Shown piece after piece: positions 34,628 through 45,246 of a stretch of DNA of 64,000 nt. Where the stretch lies: the NCBI GenBank assembly GCA_025451035.1, contig JANWLE010000063.1, positions 26,836 to 90,835 of the forward strand. The letters run 5' to 3'. Position 1 is the stretch's first letter. The number at the start of each line of letters is the position of its first letter. A program made the translations under genes and the position numbers. Origin of the DNA: Solirubrobacteraceae bacterium (GTDB lineage Bacteria; Actinomycetota; Thermoleophilia; Solirubrobacterales; Solirubrobacteraceae). A model generated the notes under the pieces. It was given only the letters and a program-made list of their open reading frames with translations. It searched no databases and was not told the origin of the DNA.

Positions 34628-35186
34628 TGCTCATGTGATTGGTTCCCGCTTACGGACGGGCTAGCACGGGATCTCAGCCCGCGCGAGCAGAAAGTAGCCC
34701 GACCGGGTTTACTTGCGCTGTCGCAGGGTACTTGCGCACGTAGGTATCACCGGGGTTTTGGGTGAGAGCAGCAGGAGCATCGACCATTGGTGGGCTGGCT
34801 GGCGAGCCAGCCCACGTGTGTGCCCTCAGTCCGGAAGGGGAGGCTCTCATCGCGCCACTCCCCCAAGCTTCTTCTGGCGACTGCGATGACTGAGGTGCCC
34901 GACGCCCGCAAAAGATGCCGCCAGCAGTGCGTCTGGGCTATGCGCGAGCGAATCATGAGGACGCACGCGAATCTGCCCGCCAGCTTCACGCAACGCGAGG
35001 ATCGGCTCATCCTGTCGCCGAAATACCCGCGAGTTACTCACGTGGCCGGCGGCGTGAACGATGGTGGGCAGGAATTGTCCAAATGCCAGGGAATTACTGC
35101 GAGCACGACCGTCGAAAGGCGCCCGTTTTGCGCGCCGGCTTTCCAGGCCAACCAAATCTGCACTCTGTTCCGGAGGAGGGACCCAA
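34628..35186. promoter_or_regulatory. Divergent intergenic region, no gene seen
   Basis: No coding region is supported in these 559 bases; both track ORFs here (34787-35194 +, 34847-35302 -) look non-coding. It holds a perfect 11-bp hairpin GTGGGCTGGCT-GGCG-AGCCAGCCCAC (34790-34815). A repeated TACTTGCGC at 34710 and 34729 is 19 bases apart, about two helical turns. An excellent ribosome-binding site GGAGGAGGG (35172-35180) belongs to the binding-protein gene. Confidence 0.5.
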
Positions 35187-36824
35187 GTGACTAGGTATCT
35201 ACGATCGATCGGCGCGGTGCTAGTGGCGCTTGTCTTGCCGGTGGTGATGGGTGCATGCGGGAGCTCCTCGAGCGGGCCGACCGTTACCGTGGTCCAAGGC
35301 ACCGCTCCGGACTATCTCGATCCGTCGCAGGGCTACACCACCCAGGCGGCCAACTCGAGCTGGGTCAGCTATCTCGGCCTATACACGTACGCTCACGCGA
35401 GCGCCACCGCCGGCGGACAGGTGATCCCAGCGATCGCCACCGCGCCGCCGAAGGTCACCGGTGGCGGCAAGACGTACACGATCACGATCCGCAAAGGCCT
35501 CAAGTACTCCAATGGAGAAGCCGTCAAGGCGTCTGATTTCCTGTTCACGATCGAGCGAGCGATCAAGCTGAACTGGGGCGGCGCGGCGTATTTCACCGGG
35601 AATATCGCGGGTGCGACCGATTACTCCAAGGGCAAGTCAAACACGATCACCGGCATCAGTGCAAACGACGCGACCGGTCAGATCGTGATCCACCTGACCG
35701 CACCGTATGGGGCGTTCGAGAACGTGCTGGCGTTCCCCAGCGCCGGGCTGCTGCCGTCGACCACGCCGATGACCCCGCAGGACACCAGTCCGCCGTCGGG
35801 GTTCGGGCCGTATGAGATCAAGAACGTAGTGCCCAACCAGGGCTACGACGTCTCGCTGAACCCGAGCTACGCAAGCCAAGCGATCCCGGGTGTCCCCGCC
35901 GGGCACGTAAACATCCACGTGAAGATCGAGACCAACACCACCACCGAGGCGGAGGACGTGCTCAACAACTCCGCAGACGTGTTCGACTGGGGCGACACGG
36001 TCCCGCCGTCGCTGCTGCCGCAGGTGCAGTCACAGGCGGCGTCTCGCTACGCCTCCGAGCCGACAGCGCTCGTGCTGTATTTCTTCATGAACATCAAAGA
36101 GAAGCCGTTCGACAACATCCTGGCGCGCAAGGCCGTGATCATGGCGCTCGACCGCAACGCACTGTCACGCCTGGACAGCGGCAACATCACGCCGGGCTGT
36201 TACTTCTTGCCCCCGACGCTGGTCGGCCACCCCTCCACCCCATGCCCGTACGGGGACCCCTCCAAGTCGCCGAACATCGCGGCTGCCAAGAAGCTCGTCG
36301 CCGAAGCGGGCCTGACCGGCTACCCGGTGACGGTGTGGGGCGAGGAGCGTCAGCCACGTAAGGAATACATTGACAACTATGCGGCGACGCTGAACGAAAT
36401 CGGCTTCAAGGCGACTACGAAGATCATCGCCAGCACGCAGTACTTTCCGACGATCGGCACGTTGAAGTCCCATCCCCAGACCGGTTTCGCCGACTGGCAG
36501 CAGGACTTCCCGAACCCGTTCGACTTCTATCTGCTGGTCGATGGCTCGGGCATCTCGCAGGTCAACAACGAGAACTTCGGAGAGATCAACGACCCGTTCA
36601 TCAACTCCGAAATCAAGGCGCTGACGCCGGTTCTCTCGAGCCAGCTGTCGAGCGTCGCCTCGAGATGGGAAAAGCTCGACGAATACGTCGCCAAGAAGGC
36701 GTACCTCGGTGTCTTCGGCTACGAGAAGGTGCCGAAGTTCACCTCGACCCGCATCAACTTCTCTCAGGCGATCTTCCATCCCGTCTACGGGCTCGACTAC
36801 ACCTCGCTGACGCTGACGAAATAG
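35187..36824 (+). CDS. Peptide ABC transporter substrate-binding lipoprotein (family 5)
   Basis: A 545-residue extracytoplasmic solute-binding protein of the DppA/OppA cluster. The true start is GTG 35187, just after GGAGGAGGG; the track start at 35061 adds nonsense. A signal peptide with lipobox ends VVMGAC, so Cys would be lipid-anchored. The SBP_bac_5 fold shows YTITIRKGLKYSNGEAVKASDF and FMNIKEKPFDNILARKAVIMALDR. It heads a six-gene importer/peptidase operon and probably binds di- or oligopeptides. Confidence 0.92.
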   Translation: MTRYLRSIGAVLVALVLPVVMGACGSSSSGPTVTVVQGTAPDYLDPSQGYTTQAANSSWVSYLGLYTYAHASATAGGQVIPAIATAPPKVTGGGKTYTITIRKGLKYSNGEAVKASDFLFTIERAIKLNWGGAAYFTGNIAGATDYSKGKSNTITGISANDATGQIVIHLTAPYGAFENVLAFPSAGLLPSTTPMTPQDTSPPSGFGPYEIKNVVPNQGYDVSLNPSYASQAIPGVPAGHVNIHVKIETNTTTEAEDVLNNSADVFDWGDTVPPSLLPQVQSQAASRYASEPTALVLYFFMNIKEKPFDNILARKAVIMALDRNALSRLDSGNITPGCYFLPPTLVGHPSTPCPYGDPSKSPNIAAAKKLVAEAGLTGYPVTVWGEERQPRKEYIDNYAATLNEIGFKATTKIIASTQYFPTIGTLKSHPQTGFADWQQDFPNPFDFYLLVDGSGISQVNNENFGEINDPFINSEIKALTPVLSSQLSSVASRWEKLDEYVAKKAYLGVFGYEKVPKFTSTRINFSQAIFHPVYGLDYTSLTLTK

Positions 36825-36830
36825 ACGCAC

Positions 36831-36869
36831 CGCTGTAGACGCGCCCGCTGCGCCGGCGCGTCTACAGCG
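36831..36869 (+). promoter_or_regulatory. Stem-loop between binding-protein and permease genes
   Basis: A perfect 13-bp inverted repeat (CGCTGTAGACGCG with CGCGTCTACAGCG, 13-base loop) starts 6 bases after the binding-protein stop. In importer operons such a structure protects the upstream mRNA or partly stops transcription, so the binding protein is made in excess over the permeases. Confidence 0.6.
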
Positions 36870-36880
36870 CTCCAACCCAG

Positions 36881-37918
36881 ATGTCCACCGACCCCGCGCT
36901 AGCGGCAACCGGCACCGAGTTCTCCTCCGATGTGGCGCGGGAGCTGCAGAAAGAGGGCGGCATCGGGCCCTACCGGCTGGCGGCGCGGCGACTCGCGCGC
37001 AACAAGGTTGCGCTCGCGTTCGGCGCGCTGTTTGCGCTGATCGTCGTGATGTGCCTACTAGCGCCGGTGTATGCGCACGACATCGCCCACACCGGCCCCA
37101 ACGACGAGCACATCACCCAGGTGATCAAGGTCGCGGGCAAGCCGACCGACGTGCTTTCGCCCGTCGGCATACCAATCGGCCCGACCTGGCATGGCAGGTT
37201 CTTCCTCGGTGCCGACGGCAGCGGTCGCGACGTCGCAGTGAGGCTGCTCTACGGCGGGCGCAACTCGCTCGAGATCGGTATCGAGGCGACGTTCATAACG
37301 ATCCTGCTGGCGAGCATCCTCGGCATCGTCGGGGCCTACTTCAGGGGCCCGCTGGACGGCCTGATCTCCCGCGCCTTCGACCTGATCTGGGCCTATCCGG
37401 TGTACCTGCTTGGGATCGCGCTCGGCGTCACACTGCAGCTGCAGGGACTCGATCTGGGCGTGTTCAAGATCAAGGGATCCTCGCTGGTCCTGACCGCGCT
37501 GATCATCGGCTTCGTCTTCATTCCCTATGTCGGCAAGCCGATCCGCGGGCAGGTGCTCGTGCTACGCGAGCGTGAGTTCATTGACGCCGCGCGCCAGCAG
37601 GGCCTTGGCAGCCTGCGGATCATGTTCGGCGAGGTGCTGCCGAACGTCGCTTCGACGATCATCGTCTTCATCCCGCTGATACTCGCGAACTCGATCCTCA
37701 CCGAGGCCGGGCTGTCTTACCTCGGCGCCGGCGTACAGGACCCGAACCCGTCGTGGGGGACGATGATCAGCGACGGGATCAGGCTGATTCCCGCTGCCAT
37801 CCACCTCGTACTCGTGCCCGGGCTGATGCTCGTGCTCGCCGTGCTGGGCATCAACGTGTTCGGCGATGGTGTGCGCGACGCGCTCGATCCGCGGGCGAGG
37901 ATCCGGATCGAGCACTGA
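36881..37918 (+). CDS. Peptide ABC transporter permease (DppC type)
   Basis: A 345-residue permease of the DppC/OppC class. One N-terminal helix (VALAFGALFALIVVMCLLAPV) precedes an external loop with the OppC-typical HGRFFLGADGSGRDVAVRLL, then five helices with the EAA loop EFIDAARQQGLGSLRIMFGEVLPN shortened here to its core EFIDAARQQGL. The C-type gene lies before the B-type gene, the reverse of the usual dpp order. Its TGA overlaps the next ATG by one base. Confidence 0.93.
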   Translation: MSTDPALAATGTEFSSDVARELQKEGGIGPYRLAARRLARNKVALAFGALFALIVVMCLLAPVYAHDIAHTGPNDEHITQVIKVAGKPTDVLSPVGIPIGPTWHGRFFLGADGSGRDVAVRLLYGGRNSLEIGIEATFITILLASILGIVGAYFRGPLDGLISRAFDLIWAYPVYLLGIALGVTLQLQGLDLGVFKIKGSSLVLTALIIGFVFIPYVGKPIRGQVLVLREREFIDAARQQGLGSLRIMFGEVLPNVASTIIVFIPLILANSILTEAGLSYLGAGVQDPNPSWGTMISDGIRLIPAAIHLVLVPGLMLVLAVLGINVFGDGVRDALDPRARIRIEH

Positions 37919-38862
37919 TGGGACGTTTCGTCGTACGCCGCGTCGCGTCTACCATCGGGGTGCTGATCGCGATCTCGATCTTCACATTCCTGATCTTCCA
38001 GGCGATCCCCAACGGCGACCCGGCGTTGAGACTGGCCGGGCGCACTGCCACACAGACCCAGATCGAAGCTATCCGCCACACCTGGGGTTTCGACAAGCCG
38101 ATCTACATCCAGTACCTGCGGACTATGGAGAAGATCTTCGACGGCAGCGTTGTCTCCTACAACCAGGGCTTCAACGTCGAGGAAGAGATCCGCCGTGACC
38201 TCCCGGTGACCGCGTCGCTGGCGCTCGGCGCCGGGTTCATCTGGCTGGCGCTCGGGATCGTGTTCGGCGCGCTCAGCGCCTGGAGGGCCGGGCGCTGGCT
38301 CGACCGCGGGCTGACCGTGCTCTCGATGATCGGCGTGTCGATGCCCGTGTTCTTCCTCGGCGCGGTGCTCGCCTACTACGTCGGCGACAAGTGGGGGGTG
38401 CTGCCCCCCGGCGACTACGTGAAACTGACAGAAGACCCCTGGGGCTGGCTCGAGCATCTGGTGATGCCGTGGTTCGCGCTGTCGGTGCTGTTCATCGGCG
38501 TCTACTCACGCGTGCTGCGCTCAACCATCCTCGACAACATCAACGACGACTATGTGCGGACCGCTCGCGCGAAGGGTCTGAGCGAGCGCCAGGTGATGAT
38601 CCGCCACGTGCTGCGCAACAGCCTGATCCCGATCATCTCGCTGTGGGGGCTAGATTTCGCGTCGGTGATCGGCGGTGGCGCGATCCTCACCGAGAGCGTC
38701 TTCAACCTGCATGGCGTGGGCCAGTATGCGGCGCAGTCAGTGCAGGCGCTGGACATCCCCTCGGTGCTCGTCATCACGATGTTCGGCGCGTTCACGGTCG
38801 TGCTGTTGAGCGCGATCGTGGATGTCGTGTATGCCGCCCTTGACCCCCGGATCAGGCTATGA
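37918..38862 (+). CDS. Peptide ABC transporter permease (DppB type)
   Basis: A 314-residue permease with six helices. The N-terminus RRVASTIGVLIAISIFTFLIF and the IPNGDPA motif after helix 1 are typical of DppB/OppB, as is the EAA loop DYVRTARAKGLSERQVMIRH. The track start 37753 lies inside the preceding gene; ATG 37918 (TGATG overlap) is correct. It forms the translocation pore with the DppC-type subunit. Confidence 0.93.
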   Translation: MGRFVVRRVASTIGVLIAISIFTFLIFQAIPNGDPALRLAGRTATQTQIEAIRHTWGFDKPIYIQYLRTMEKIFDGSVVSYNQGFNVEEEIRRDLPVTASLALGAGFIWLALGIVFGALSAWRAGRWLDRGLTVLSMIGVSMPVFFLGAVLAYYVGDKWGVLPPGDYVKLTEDPWGWLEHLVMPWFALSVLFIGVYSRVLRSTILDNINDDYVRTARAKGLSERQVMIRHVLRNSLIPIISLWGLDFASVIGGGAILTESVFNLHGVGQYAAQSVQALDIPSVLVITMFGAFTVVLLSAIVDVVYAALDPRIRL

Positions 38863-39907
38863 GTGATCCGGAGCGGCTGCTCGAGGTGCGTGACCTGCGC
38901 GTCTGCTTCCAGACCGAGGGGGGTGTGGTGAAGGCCGTCGGCGGTGTCTCGTTCGACGTCGACCGCGGCGAGGTCGTCGCGATCGTAGGCGAGTCCGGGT
39001 CGGGCAAGTCGGTCACGGCGATGACGCTGATGGGTCTCACGCGGTCGGCCAACGCCAGCTTTCAGGGAAGCGCGCGCTTCGAGGGGACCGAGCTCATCGC
39101 TGCGCGCGAGGACCAGTTGCGGCGTATCCGCGGCGCGCGCATCGCGATGATCTTCCAGGACCCGATGAGCTCGCTGAACCCGGTGCAGCGGGTCGGTGAG
39201 CAGATCGTCGAGCAGATCCGCGTGCACGACCACGCGATCTCCAAGCGCGCTGCCGGCGAGCGCGCGATCACGTTGATGGCCCGCGTTGGGATCCCGCAGG
39301 CCCGCGAACGTGCCCGCTCCTACCCGCACGAGTTCTCCGGCGGCATGCGCCAGCGAGCGATGATCGCGATGGCGCTGTCGTGCTCGCCGAGCCTACTGAT
39401 CGCCGACGAGCCGACCACGGCGCTTGACGTGACGATCCAGGCACAGATCATCTCCGAGCTCAAGCAGCTGTGCGAGGAGACCGGCGCCGCGGTGATCCTC
39501 GTCAGTCACGACCTCGGGGTTGTCGCCGACATCGCCGACCGCGTGCTAGTCATGTACGGCGGCAGGATAGTCGAGCAGGCGACACTGGACGAGCTGTTCT
39601 ACGACCCGCAGCACCCATACACCTGGGGCCTGCTGGGTTCGATCGCCCGCCTCGATCGCGACCGCACGCAACGGCTGCCGGCGATCGCCGGCATGCCTCC
39701 GTCGCTGGTGAACCCGCCCGAGGGCTGCCACTTCCGCCCGCGCTGCCCGCACGCCTTCGAGCGCTGCACACAGGTTCCCGGGCTCGACTCGCGCCTGGCG
39801 CAGGGCTCCGGGCACCTCGACCGCTGCTGGCTTTCGCCTGAACAGAAGCGCAAGCTGCGCAGCGTCGAAGGAGTCATTGGGCTGGCAAGCGACGAGACGG
39901 TGATCGC

Positions 39908-39911
<4 letters not shown>
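38859..39911 (+). CDS. Peptide ABC transporter ATP-binding protein (DppD type)
   Basis: A 350-residue ATPase. Walker [11 protein letters not shown], signature [12 protein letters not shown], Walker [13 protein letters not shown] and switch His [10 protein letters not shown] are intact. The C-terminal oligopeptide/dipeptide domain has the cysteine cluster [14 protein letters not shown], which in DppD/OppD proteins can hold an iron-sulfur cluster. It overlaps DppB by 4 bases and the next gene by 4 bases. Confidence 0.94.
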
Positions 39912-41056
<1,145 letters not shown>

Positions 41057-41094
41057 GCGCGCAAGGCGACCTGGCGGCGGAGGCGACGGCGCTG

Positions 41095-42360
41095 TTGCAG
41101 CGCCTGATCCGCTTCAACACGGTCAACCCGCCCGGCCAGGAGCTCGCCGCGCAAGAGCACCTCGCCGGGCTGCTTTCCGCCGCGGGGTTCCAGTGCGAGC
41201 TCATTGGCGCGGTGCCGGAGCGTCCCAATCTGATCGCCCGCCTGCGCGGTCGCGGCGACGGGCCCACCCTCTGCTATCTCGGGCACATCGACACGGTCCT
41301 GGCCGAGCCCTCGCAATGGACTCGCGATCCGTGGGGCGGCGAGCTCGCCGACGGCTGCGTATGGGGGCGAGGCGCGATCGACATGAAGTCTCAGCTCGCG
41401 GCGGAGGCAGCTGCGGCGATCTCGCTGGCGAGCCGCGGCTGGCGGCCGGCGCAAGGTGAGCTACTGCTGTTGAGCGTCGTCGACGAGGAGACGGGCGGTG
41501 AGCTCGGCGCCGAATGGATCACCAAGACACATCCCGAGAAGGTGCGCTGCGATGTTGTGATCAACGAGGGCGGCGGCGGCGTCTTCGAGTACCGCGGGCG
41601 CCGCTACTACGGGGTCTGCTGCGCCGAGAAGGGCGTGTTTCGCTTCACATTGTCGACCGACGGGGTGGCCGCCCACGCGTCGATGCCGAAGATGGGCGAC
41701 AACGCGCTGCTGAAGATGGCGCCGCTGCTAGCTCGGTTCGCGGAGCGTCAACCGAGCTATTCGCTCACCGCCGAGCCGCGGGCGTTCCTGCGCGGGATCG
41801 GCGAGGACCCGGACAATCCCCTTGTGGCCGTCGAGCGCCTGCGCGATTACGACCCGCGCCTGGTGACGATGTTCGAGCCGATGCTGGGGGTCACCTTCAC
41901 ACCCACCCGGATCAGCGCCTCGGAGAAGATCAACGTGATCCCCTCGCGTGCGCAGCTGAAGGTCGACTGCCGCGTCCCGCCCGGCCTCGGCGAGGCACAG
42001 GTGCGCCAGGGCATCGCCGAGGTTCTCGGGCAAGACGGCTTTCAGGTGCAGTTCACGGAGCGCGTCGTCGGCAATCGCTCGCCGCTGCAGAGTCCACTGA
42101 TGGACGCGATCAGCGGCTGGGTCGGCGAGCGCGACCCGGCGGCTGCGGTCGTGCCGGTGATCCTCCCGGGCTTCACCGACTCGCGGCATTTCCGCGAGGC
42201 GTTCCCCGACTGCGTGGCCTACGGCTTCTTCCCCCAACGACACCAGTCGCTGTTCGACACAGCCCCGCTCGTCCACGGCGCGGATGAGCGCATCGACGTA
42301 CGCGACCTCGGGTTCGCCGCGGAGTTCTTCCGCGACATCGCGGTGCGGCTCCTAGGTTGA
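41095..42360 (+). CDS. M20-family metallopeptidase (ArgE/DapE/ACY1 type)
   Basis: A di-zinc hydrolase, probably a peptidase or N-acyl-amino-acid deacylase. Metal and catalytic motifs are complete: YLGHIDTVLA, WGRGAIDMKSQ and SVVDEETGGE; the dimerisation domain lies at about 190-300. The track's TTG 41095 trims the usual N-terminus. In frame, CTG at 41053 (overlapping the DppF stop as CTGA) would add SAQGDLAAEATAL, a better family match. Ending a peptide-import operon, it may cleave imported peptides. Confidence 0.9.
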   Translation: MQRLIRFNTVNPPGQELAAQEHLAGLLSAAGFQCELIGAVPERPNLIARLRGRGDGPTLCYLGHIDTVLAEPSQWTRDPWGGELADGCVWGRGAIDMKSQLAAEAAAAISLASRGWRPAQGELLLLSVVDEETGGELGAEWITKTHPEKVRCDVVINEGGGGVFEYRGRRYYGVCCAEKGVFRFTLSTDGVAAHASMPKMGDNALLKMAPLLARFAERQPSYSLTAEPRAFLRGIGEDPDNPLVAVERLRDYDPRLVTMFEPMLGVTFTPTRISASEKINVIPSRAQLKVDCRVPPGLGEAQVRQGIAEVLGQDGFQVQFTERVVGNRSPLQSPLMDAISGWVGERDPAAAVVPVILPGFTDSRHFREAFPDCVAYGFFPQRHQSLFDTAPLVHGADERIDVRDLGFAAEFFRDIAVRLLG

Positions 42361-42373
42361 GAAACGCGGGGGC

Positions 42374-42402
42374 TGGACTCTGGAGGCGCAAAGCCCCATA
42401 AT
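42374..42402 (+). promoter_or_regulatory. Candidate ftsH promoter
   Basis: TGGACT and CATAAT are separated by 17 bases, about 30 bases before the ftsH ATG, which has an AAGGAGGGTGAC site. The element overlaps an inverted repeat GGGGCT/AGCCCC (42369-42397) that could end the upstream operon. Confidence 0.45.
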
Positions 42403-42432
42403 GCATCGCTCACTGGAGCCAAGGAGGGTGAC

Positions 42433-44001
42433 ATGGATCAAGTCGCGGTGACCATACTCGGCACGTCTATCGCGCAAGACATACAGAACTGGGCCTACAA
42501 CTGGTCGAGCGTGGCGATGATGCTGTTCTTCGCCGTGCTCATCTTTCTGATGTGGCGCACGCTGAAGGTGATGCCACGTGTCAAGCCGCAGCAGATCAAG
42601 CCGGCGTCCAACCAGTCGGTCTCATTCGAGGACATTGCGGGTGTCGACGAGGCGAAGGCCGAGTTGCGCGAGATCGTCGAGTTCCTGCGTGACCCGCGTG
42701 AGTTTCAAAAGATGGGCGCGAAGGTGCCGAAGGGGATCCTCCTGCACGGACCGCCCGGGACCGGCAAGACTCTGCTCGCGAAGGCCGTGGCCCACGAATC
42801 CGGGGCGCAGTTCTTCGCGCAGTCGGCGGCCGCATTCGTCGAGATGTTCGCGGGTCTCGGAGCGGCCCGCATCCGTCGCCTGTTCGCGATCGCGCGCAAG
42901 CACGAGCCGGCGATCATCTTCATCGACGAGCTCGACGCGGTCGGTGGGCGCCGCGGCTCAGACTTCTCAGGCGAGAAGGATCAGACACTCAATCAGCTGC
43001 TGGTCGAGATGGACGGCTTTAACACCAGCGGGCGGCTGGTGGTGATCGCCGCCTCCAACCTGCTCGATAAGCTCGATCCGGCGCTGCTGCGCCCTGGCCG
43101 CTTTGACCGGCAGGTGTTCGTCGCGCCACCCGACGTCAAGGGACGCCAGGGGGTGCTGGCGGTGCATACCCGCAACAAGCCGCTCGGCGACGTCGACCTC
43201 GGGCTCGTCGCTCAGCAGACCAGCGGTCTCACCGGCGCTGACCTCGCCAACATATGCAACGAGGCGGCGATTTTCGCCGCTCGGCGTAAGGCTCCCTGCA
43301 TCGGCACCGAGGACTTCGATAGCGCCCTCGAGCGCGTGATCGCGGGCGTGCAGTCCCGGCGCGTGCTCAACGATCACGAGAAGCGCGTCGTCGCCTTTCA
43401 CGAGGCGGGTCACGCTCTCTGCGGGGAGCTGCTGCCGTCGGTCGACCGCGTGCACAGGATCTCGATCGTGCCGCGCGGGCGCGCGCTCGGCTACACACTG
43501 AACCTGCCCGACGAGGACCGTTACCTGAAGACGCGCGAGGAGCTGATCGACTATATGACCGTGCTGCTCGGCGGCCGCGTGGCCGAGCAGCACGTGTTCG
43601 GTCAGGTGACGACCGGTGCTTCGGATGACCTCAAGCGGGTCGCCGACATCTCGCACTCGATGGTCCACGACTACGCGATGGGCACCGCCGGCGTCGGGCG
43701 TGTCCCCGACGGCGACGTGCGTCTCTCGGAGCGCACTTTGCGGATCCGCGACGAGGAGCGACAGGACCTGATCGAGGAGGCCCGGCGGGCGGCGCAGAGA
43801 ATGATCGTCAGTCACCGCGCCGAGCTCGACGCGCTCGCCGCCGAGCTGCTCGAGCACGAGGTGCTCGACCGCGACGCGATTGAGCGCATCATGGATGGGG
43901 TGCCGCGCATGGAACGCGCGCCCGGGGTCGGGTTGCGTGTTGTGGCGGCCGCGACGGCGCTCGACGCCACCGCGGGCGAGAGCGAGTCGCCACGTATATA
44001 G
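42433..44001 (+). CDS. ftsH: Short FtsH-like AAA+ zinc metalloprotease
   Basis: A 522-residue membrane protease that degrades membrane and short-lived proteins. It has one N-terminal helix ([15 protein letters not shown]) instead of two and no periplasmic domain, so it is about 100 residues shorter than typical FtsH. The AAA domain has [27 protein letters not shown] and [10 protein letters not shown]; the pore loop reads MFAGLG where MFVGVG is usual. The zinc site is HEAGHA with a later acidic ligand. A second, full-length FtsH probably exists elsewhere. Confidence 0.9.
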   Translation: MDQVAVTILGTSIAQDIQNWAYNWSSVAMMLFFAVLIFLMWRTLKVMPRVKPQQIKPASNQSVSFEDIAGVDEAKAELREIVEFLRDPREFQKMGAKVPKGILLHGPPGTGKTLLAKAVAHESGAQFFAQSAAAFVEMFAGLGAARIRRLFAIARKHEPAIIFIDELDAVGGRRGSDFSGEKDQTLNQLLVEMDGFNTSGRLVVIAASNLLDKLDPALLRPGRFDRQVFVAPPDVKGRQGVLAVHTRNKPLGDVDLGLVAQQTSGLTGADLANICNEAAIFAARRKAPCIGTEDFDSALERVIAGVQSRRVLNDHEKRVVAFHEAGHALCGELLPSVDRVHRISIVPRGRALGYTLNLPDEDRYLKTREELIDYMTVLLGGRVAEQHVFGQVTTGASDDLKRVADISHSMVHDYAMGTAGVGRVPDGDVRLSERTLRIRDEERQDLIEEARRAAQRMIVSHRAELDALAAELLEHEVLDRDAIERIMDGVPRMERAPGVGLRVVAAATALDATAGESESPRI

Positions 44002-44011
44002 ACTGAGCTCC

Positions 44012-44425
44012 GTGTTCAGTCGAATCGATCACATAGGTGTCGCGGTCGCCGAGCTCGACCAGGCGCTCGCGCTCTACCGCGACACCTACCAGCTGAACGT
44101 GGCTCACCGCGAGATCGTCCACGAGCAAGGTGTCGAGGCGGTGCTGCTGGATATCGGCGAGGGGCACGTCGAGCTGCTGGCGCCGCTCGGCGCGGACACC
44201 CCGGTCGGTAAGTTCCTCGCCAAGAAGGGCCCGGGACTGCACCACGTCGCCTATCAGGTCACCGATATCGAGGGCACGCTCGCCACGCTCGCCGCGACCG
44301 GCGTCGAGCTGATCGACACCGCGCCCCGCACGGGTATACGCAACTCTCGCGTCGCGTTCTTGCACCCACGCTCCAGCGGCGGAGTGTTGACGGAGATAGT
44401 GCAACCAGCAGGCGAGGCACACTGA
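44012..44425 (+). CDS. mce: Methylmalonyl-CoA epimerase
   Basis: A 137-residue vicinal-oxygen-chelate enzyme interconverting (S)- and (R)-methylmalonyl-CoA on the propionyl-CoA route. Two paired beta-alpha-beta units carry the metal ligands: RIDHIGVAV, GPGLHHVAYQV and the C-terminal GGVLTEIVQP glutamate. The start is GTG 44012; the longer track frame is inside ftsH. Its TGA overlaps the next ATG by one base. Confidence 0.92.
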   Translation: MFSRIDHIGVAVAELDQALALYRDTYQLNVAHREIVHEQGVEAVLLDIGEGHVELLAPLGADTPVGKFLAKKGPGLHHVAYQVTDIEGTLATLAATGVELIDTAPRTGIRNSRVAFLHPRSSGGVLTEIVQPAGEAH

Positions 44426-44643
44426 TGGCCCAGACAGCTAGAAGGATCAGCATTGGCTTCCAGGGTGGGCAGGTCCTCTCGCTGCGGGTCAGCGACGAGC
44501 AGCTGAAGTCTCTGCGCCAAGCGCTCGGCTCGACGGGCTGGCACGAGCTCGACAGCGAGGACGGGCCGGTGCGTCTCGATGTCGCCCAGGTTGTCTACGT
44601 GCGCGCGGAGAGCGATGAGCTGCGTGTCGGCTTTGGCGCCTGA
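44425..44643 (+). CDS. Small conserved protein of unknown function
   Basis: A 72-residue soluble protein coupled to mce by a TGATG overlap. It has alternating hydrophobic residues typical of a small beta-sheet with one helix (RISIGFQGGQVLSLRV, then DEQLKSLRQALGS, then VRLDVAQVVYVRAES). I do not recognise a named family. Confidence 0.7.
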   Translation: MAQTARRISIGFQGGQVLSLRVSDEQLKSLRQALGSTGWHELDSEDGPVRLDVAQVVYVRAESDELRVGFGA

Positions 44644-44691
44644 GCTGCCCAAGGACAAAGCGCTCCCAGCGGCGCGAGCGTCCCTGGCGTC

Positions 44692-45228
44692 ATGTCCCGC
44701 CTGAACGGCGGATGGGCGCTTGACGCGTTGCGGGGTGCAGACACTGCGCTGCTGCGGCTGGCGCGCACGCGCGGGCACGCGCGGGCGGCGGAGCGGGCGA
44801 TCGCCGGCTTCTCCCGCATCGGTGAGCACGGTGCGGTATGGCTCGCGATCGGCGCCGCTGGCTACCTCACACACCGTCCCGCGCGCGCGCGTTGGCGACG
44901 GGCCACGTTCGCCGTCGCCGGTGCCTACGCAGCGAACACGGCGCTGAAGCTGGCCTTTCGCCGCCGCCGCCCGCTCCTGAATGGTTTGCCGGCGCTCGTC
45001 GGCACGCCAACCCAGCTCAGCTTCCCTAGCGCTCACGCGGCGACATCGTTCGCGGGCGCGCTCGCGTTCGCTCGCGTCGGCGTCCCCGGCGGCGTCGCCT
45101 ACCCGTTGGCCGTCAGCCTGTCGCTCTCGCGTATCTATCTCGGCGTGCATTACCCCTCCGATGTGGCCGGCGGCGCGCTGCTAGGCAGTACAGTCGCCCT
45201 CCTATGCGCGCCGCCTGGCGCGCGCTAG
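44692..45228 (+). CDS. PAP2-family membrane phosphatase
   Basis: A 178-residue phosphatidic-acid-phosphatase-type enzyme. The three catalytic motifs are present: KLAFRRRRP, FPSAHAATSF (PSAH for PSGH) and SRIYLGVHYPSD. Hydrophobic helices surround them, placing the site at the outer membrane face. Substrates of this size class are lipid phosphates such as polyprenyl pyrophosphate or decaprenyl-phosphoribose phosphate; the exact one is unknown. It lies between the small protein and ychF. Confidence 0.9.
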   Translation: MSRLNGGWALDALRGADTALLRLARTRGHARAAERAIAGFSRIGEHGAVWLAIGAAGYLTHRPARARWRRATFAVAGAYAANTALKLAFRRRRPLLNGLPALVGTPTQLSFPSAHAATSFAGALAFARVGVPGGVAYPLAVSLSLSRIYLGVHYPSDVAGGALLGSTVALLCAPPGAR

Positions 45229-45246
45229 CAGACGGGAGACGTCCGG

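Noticed and set aside
34787-35194. 135-residue plus-strand ORF upstream of the binding-protein gene
   Set aside because: It overlaps the strong ribosome-binding site and start of the lipoprotein gene and has no recognisable features.
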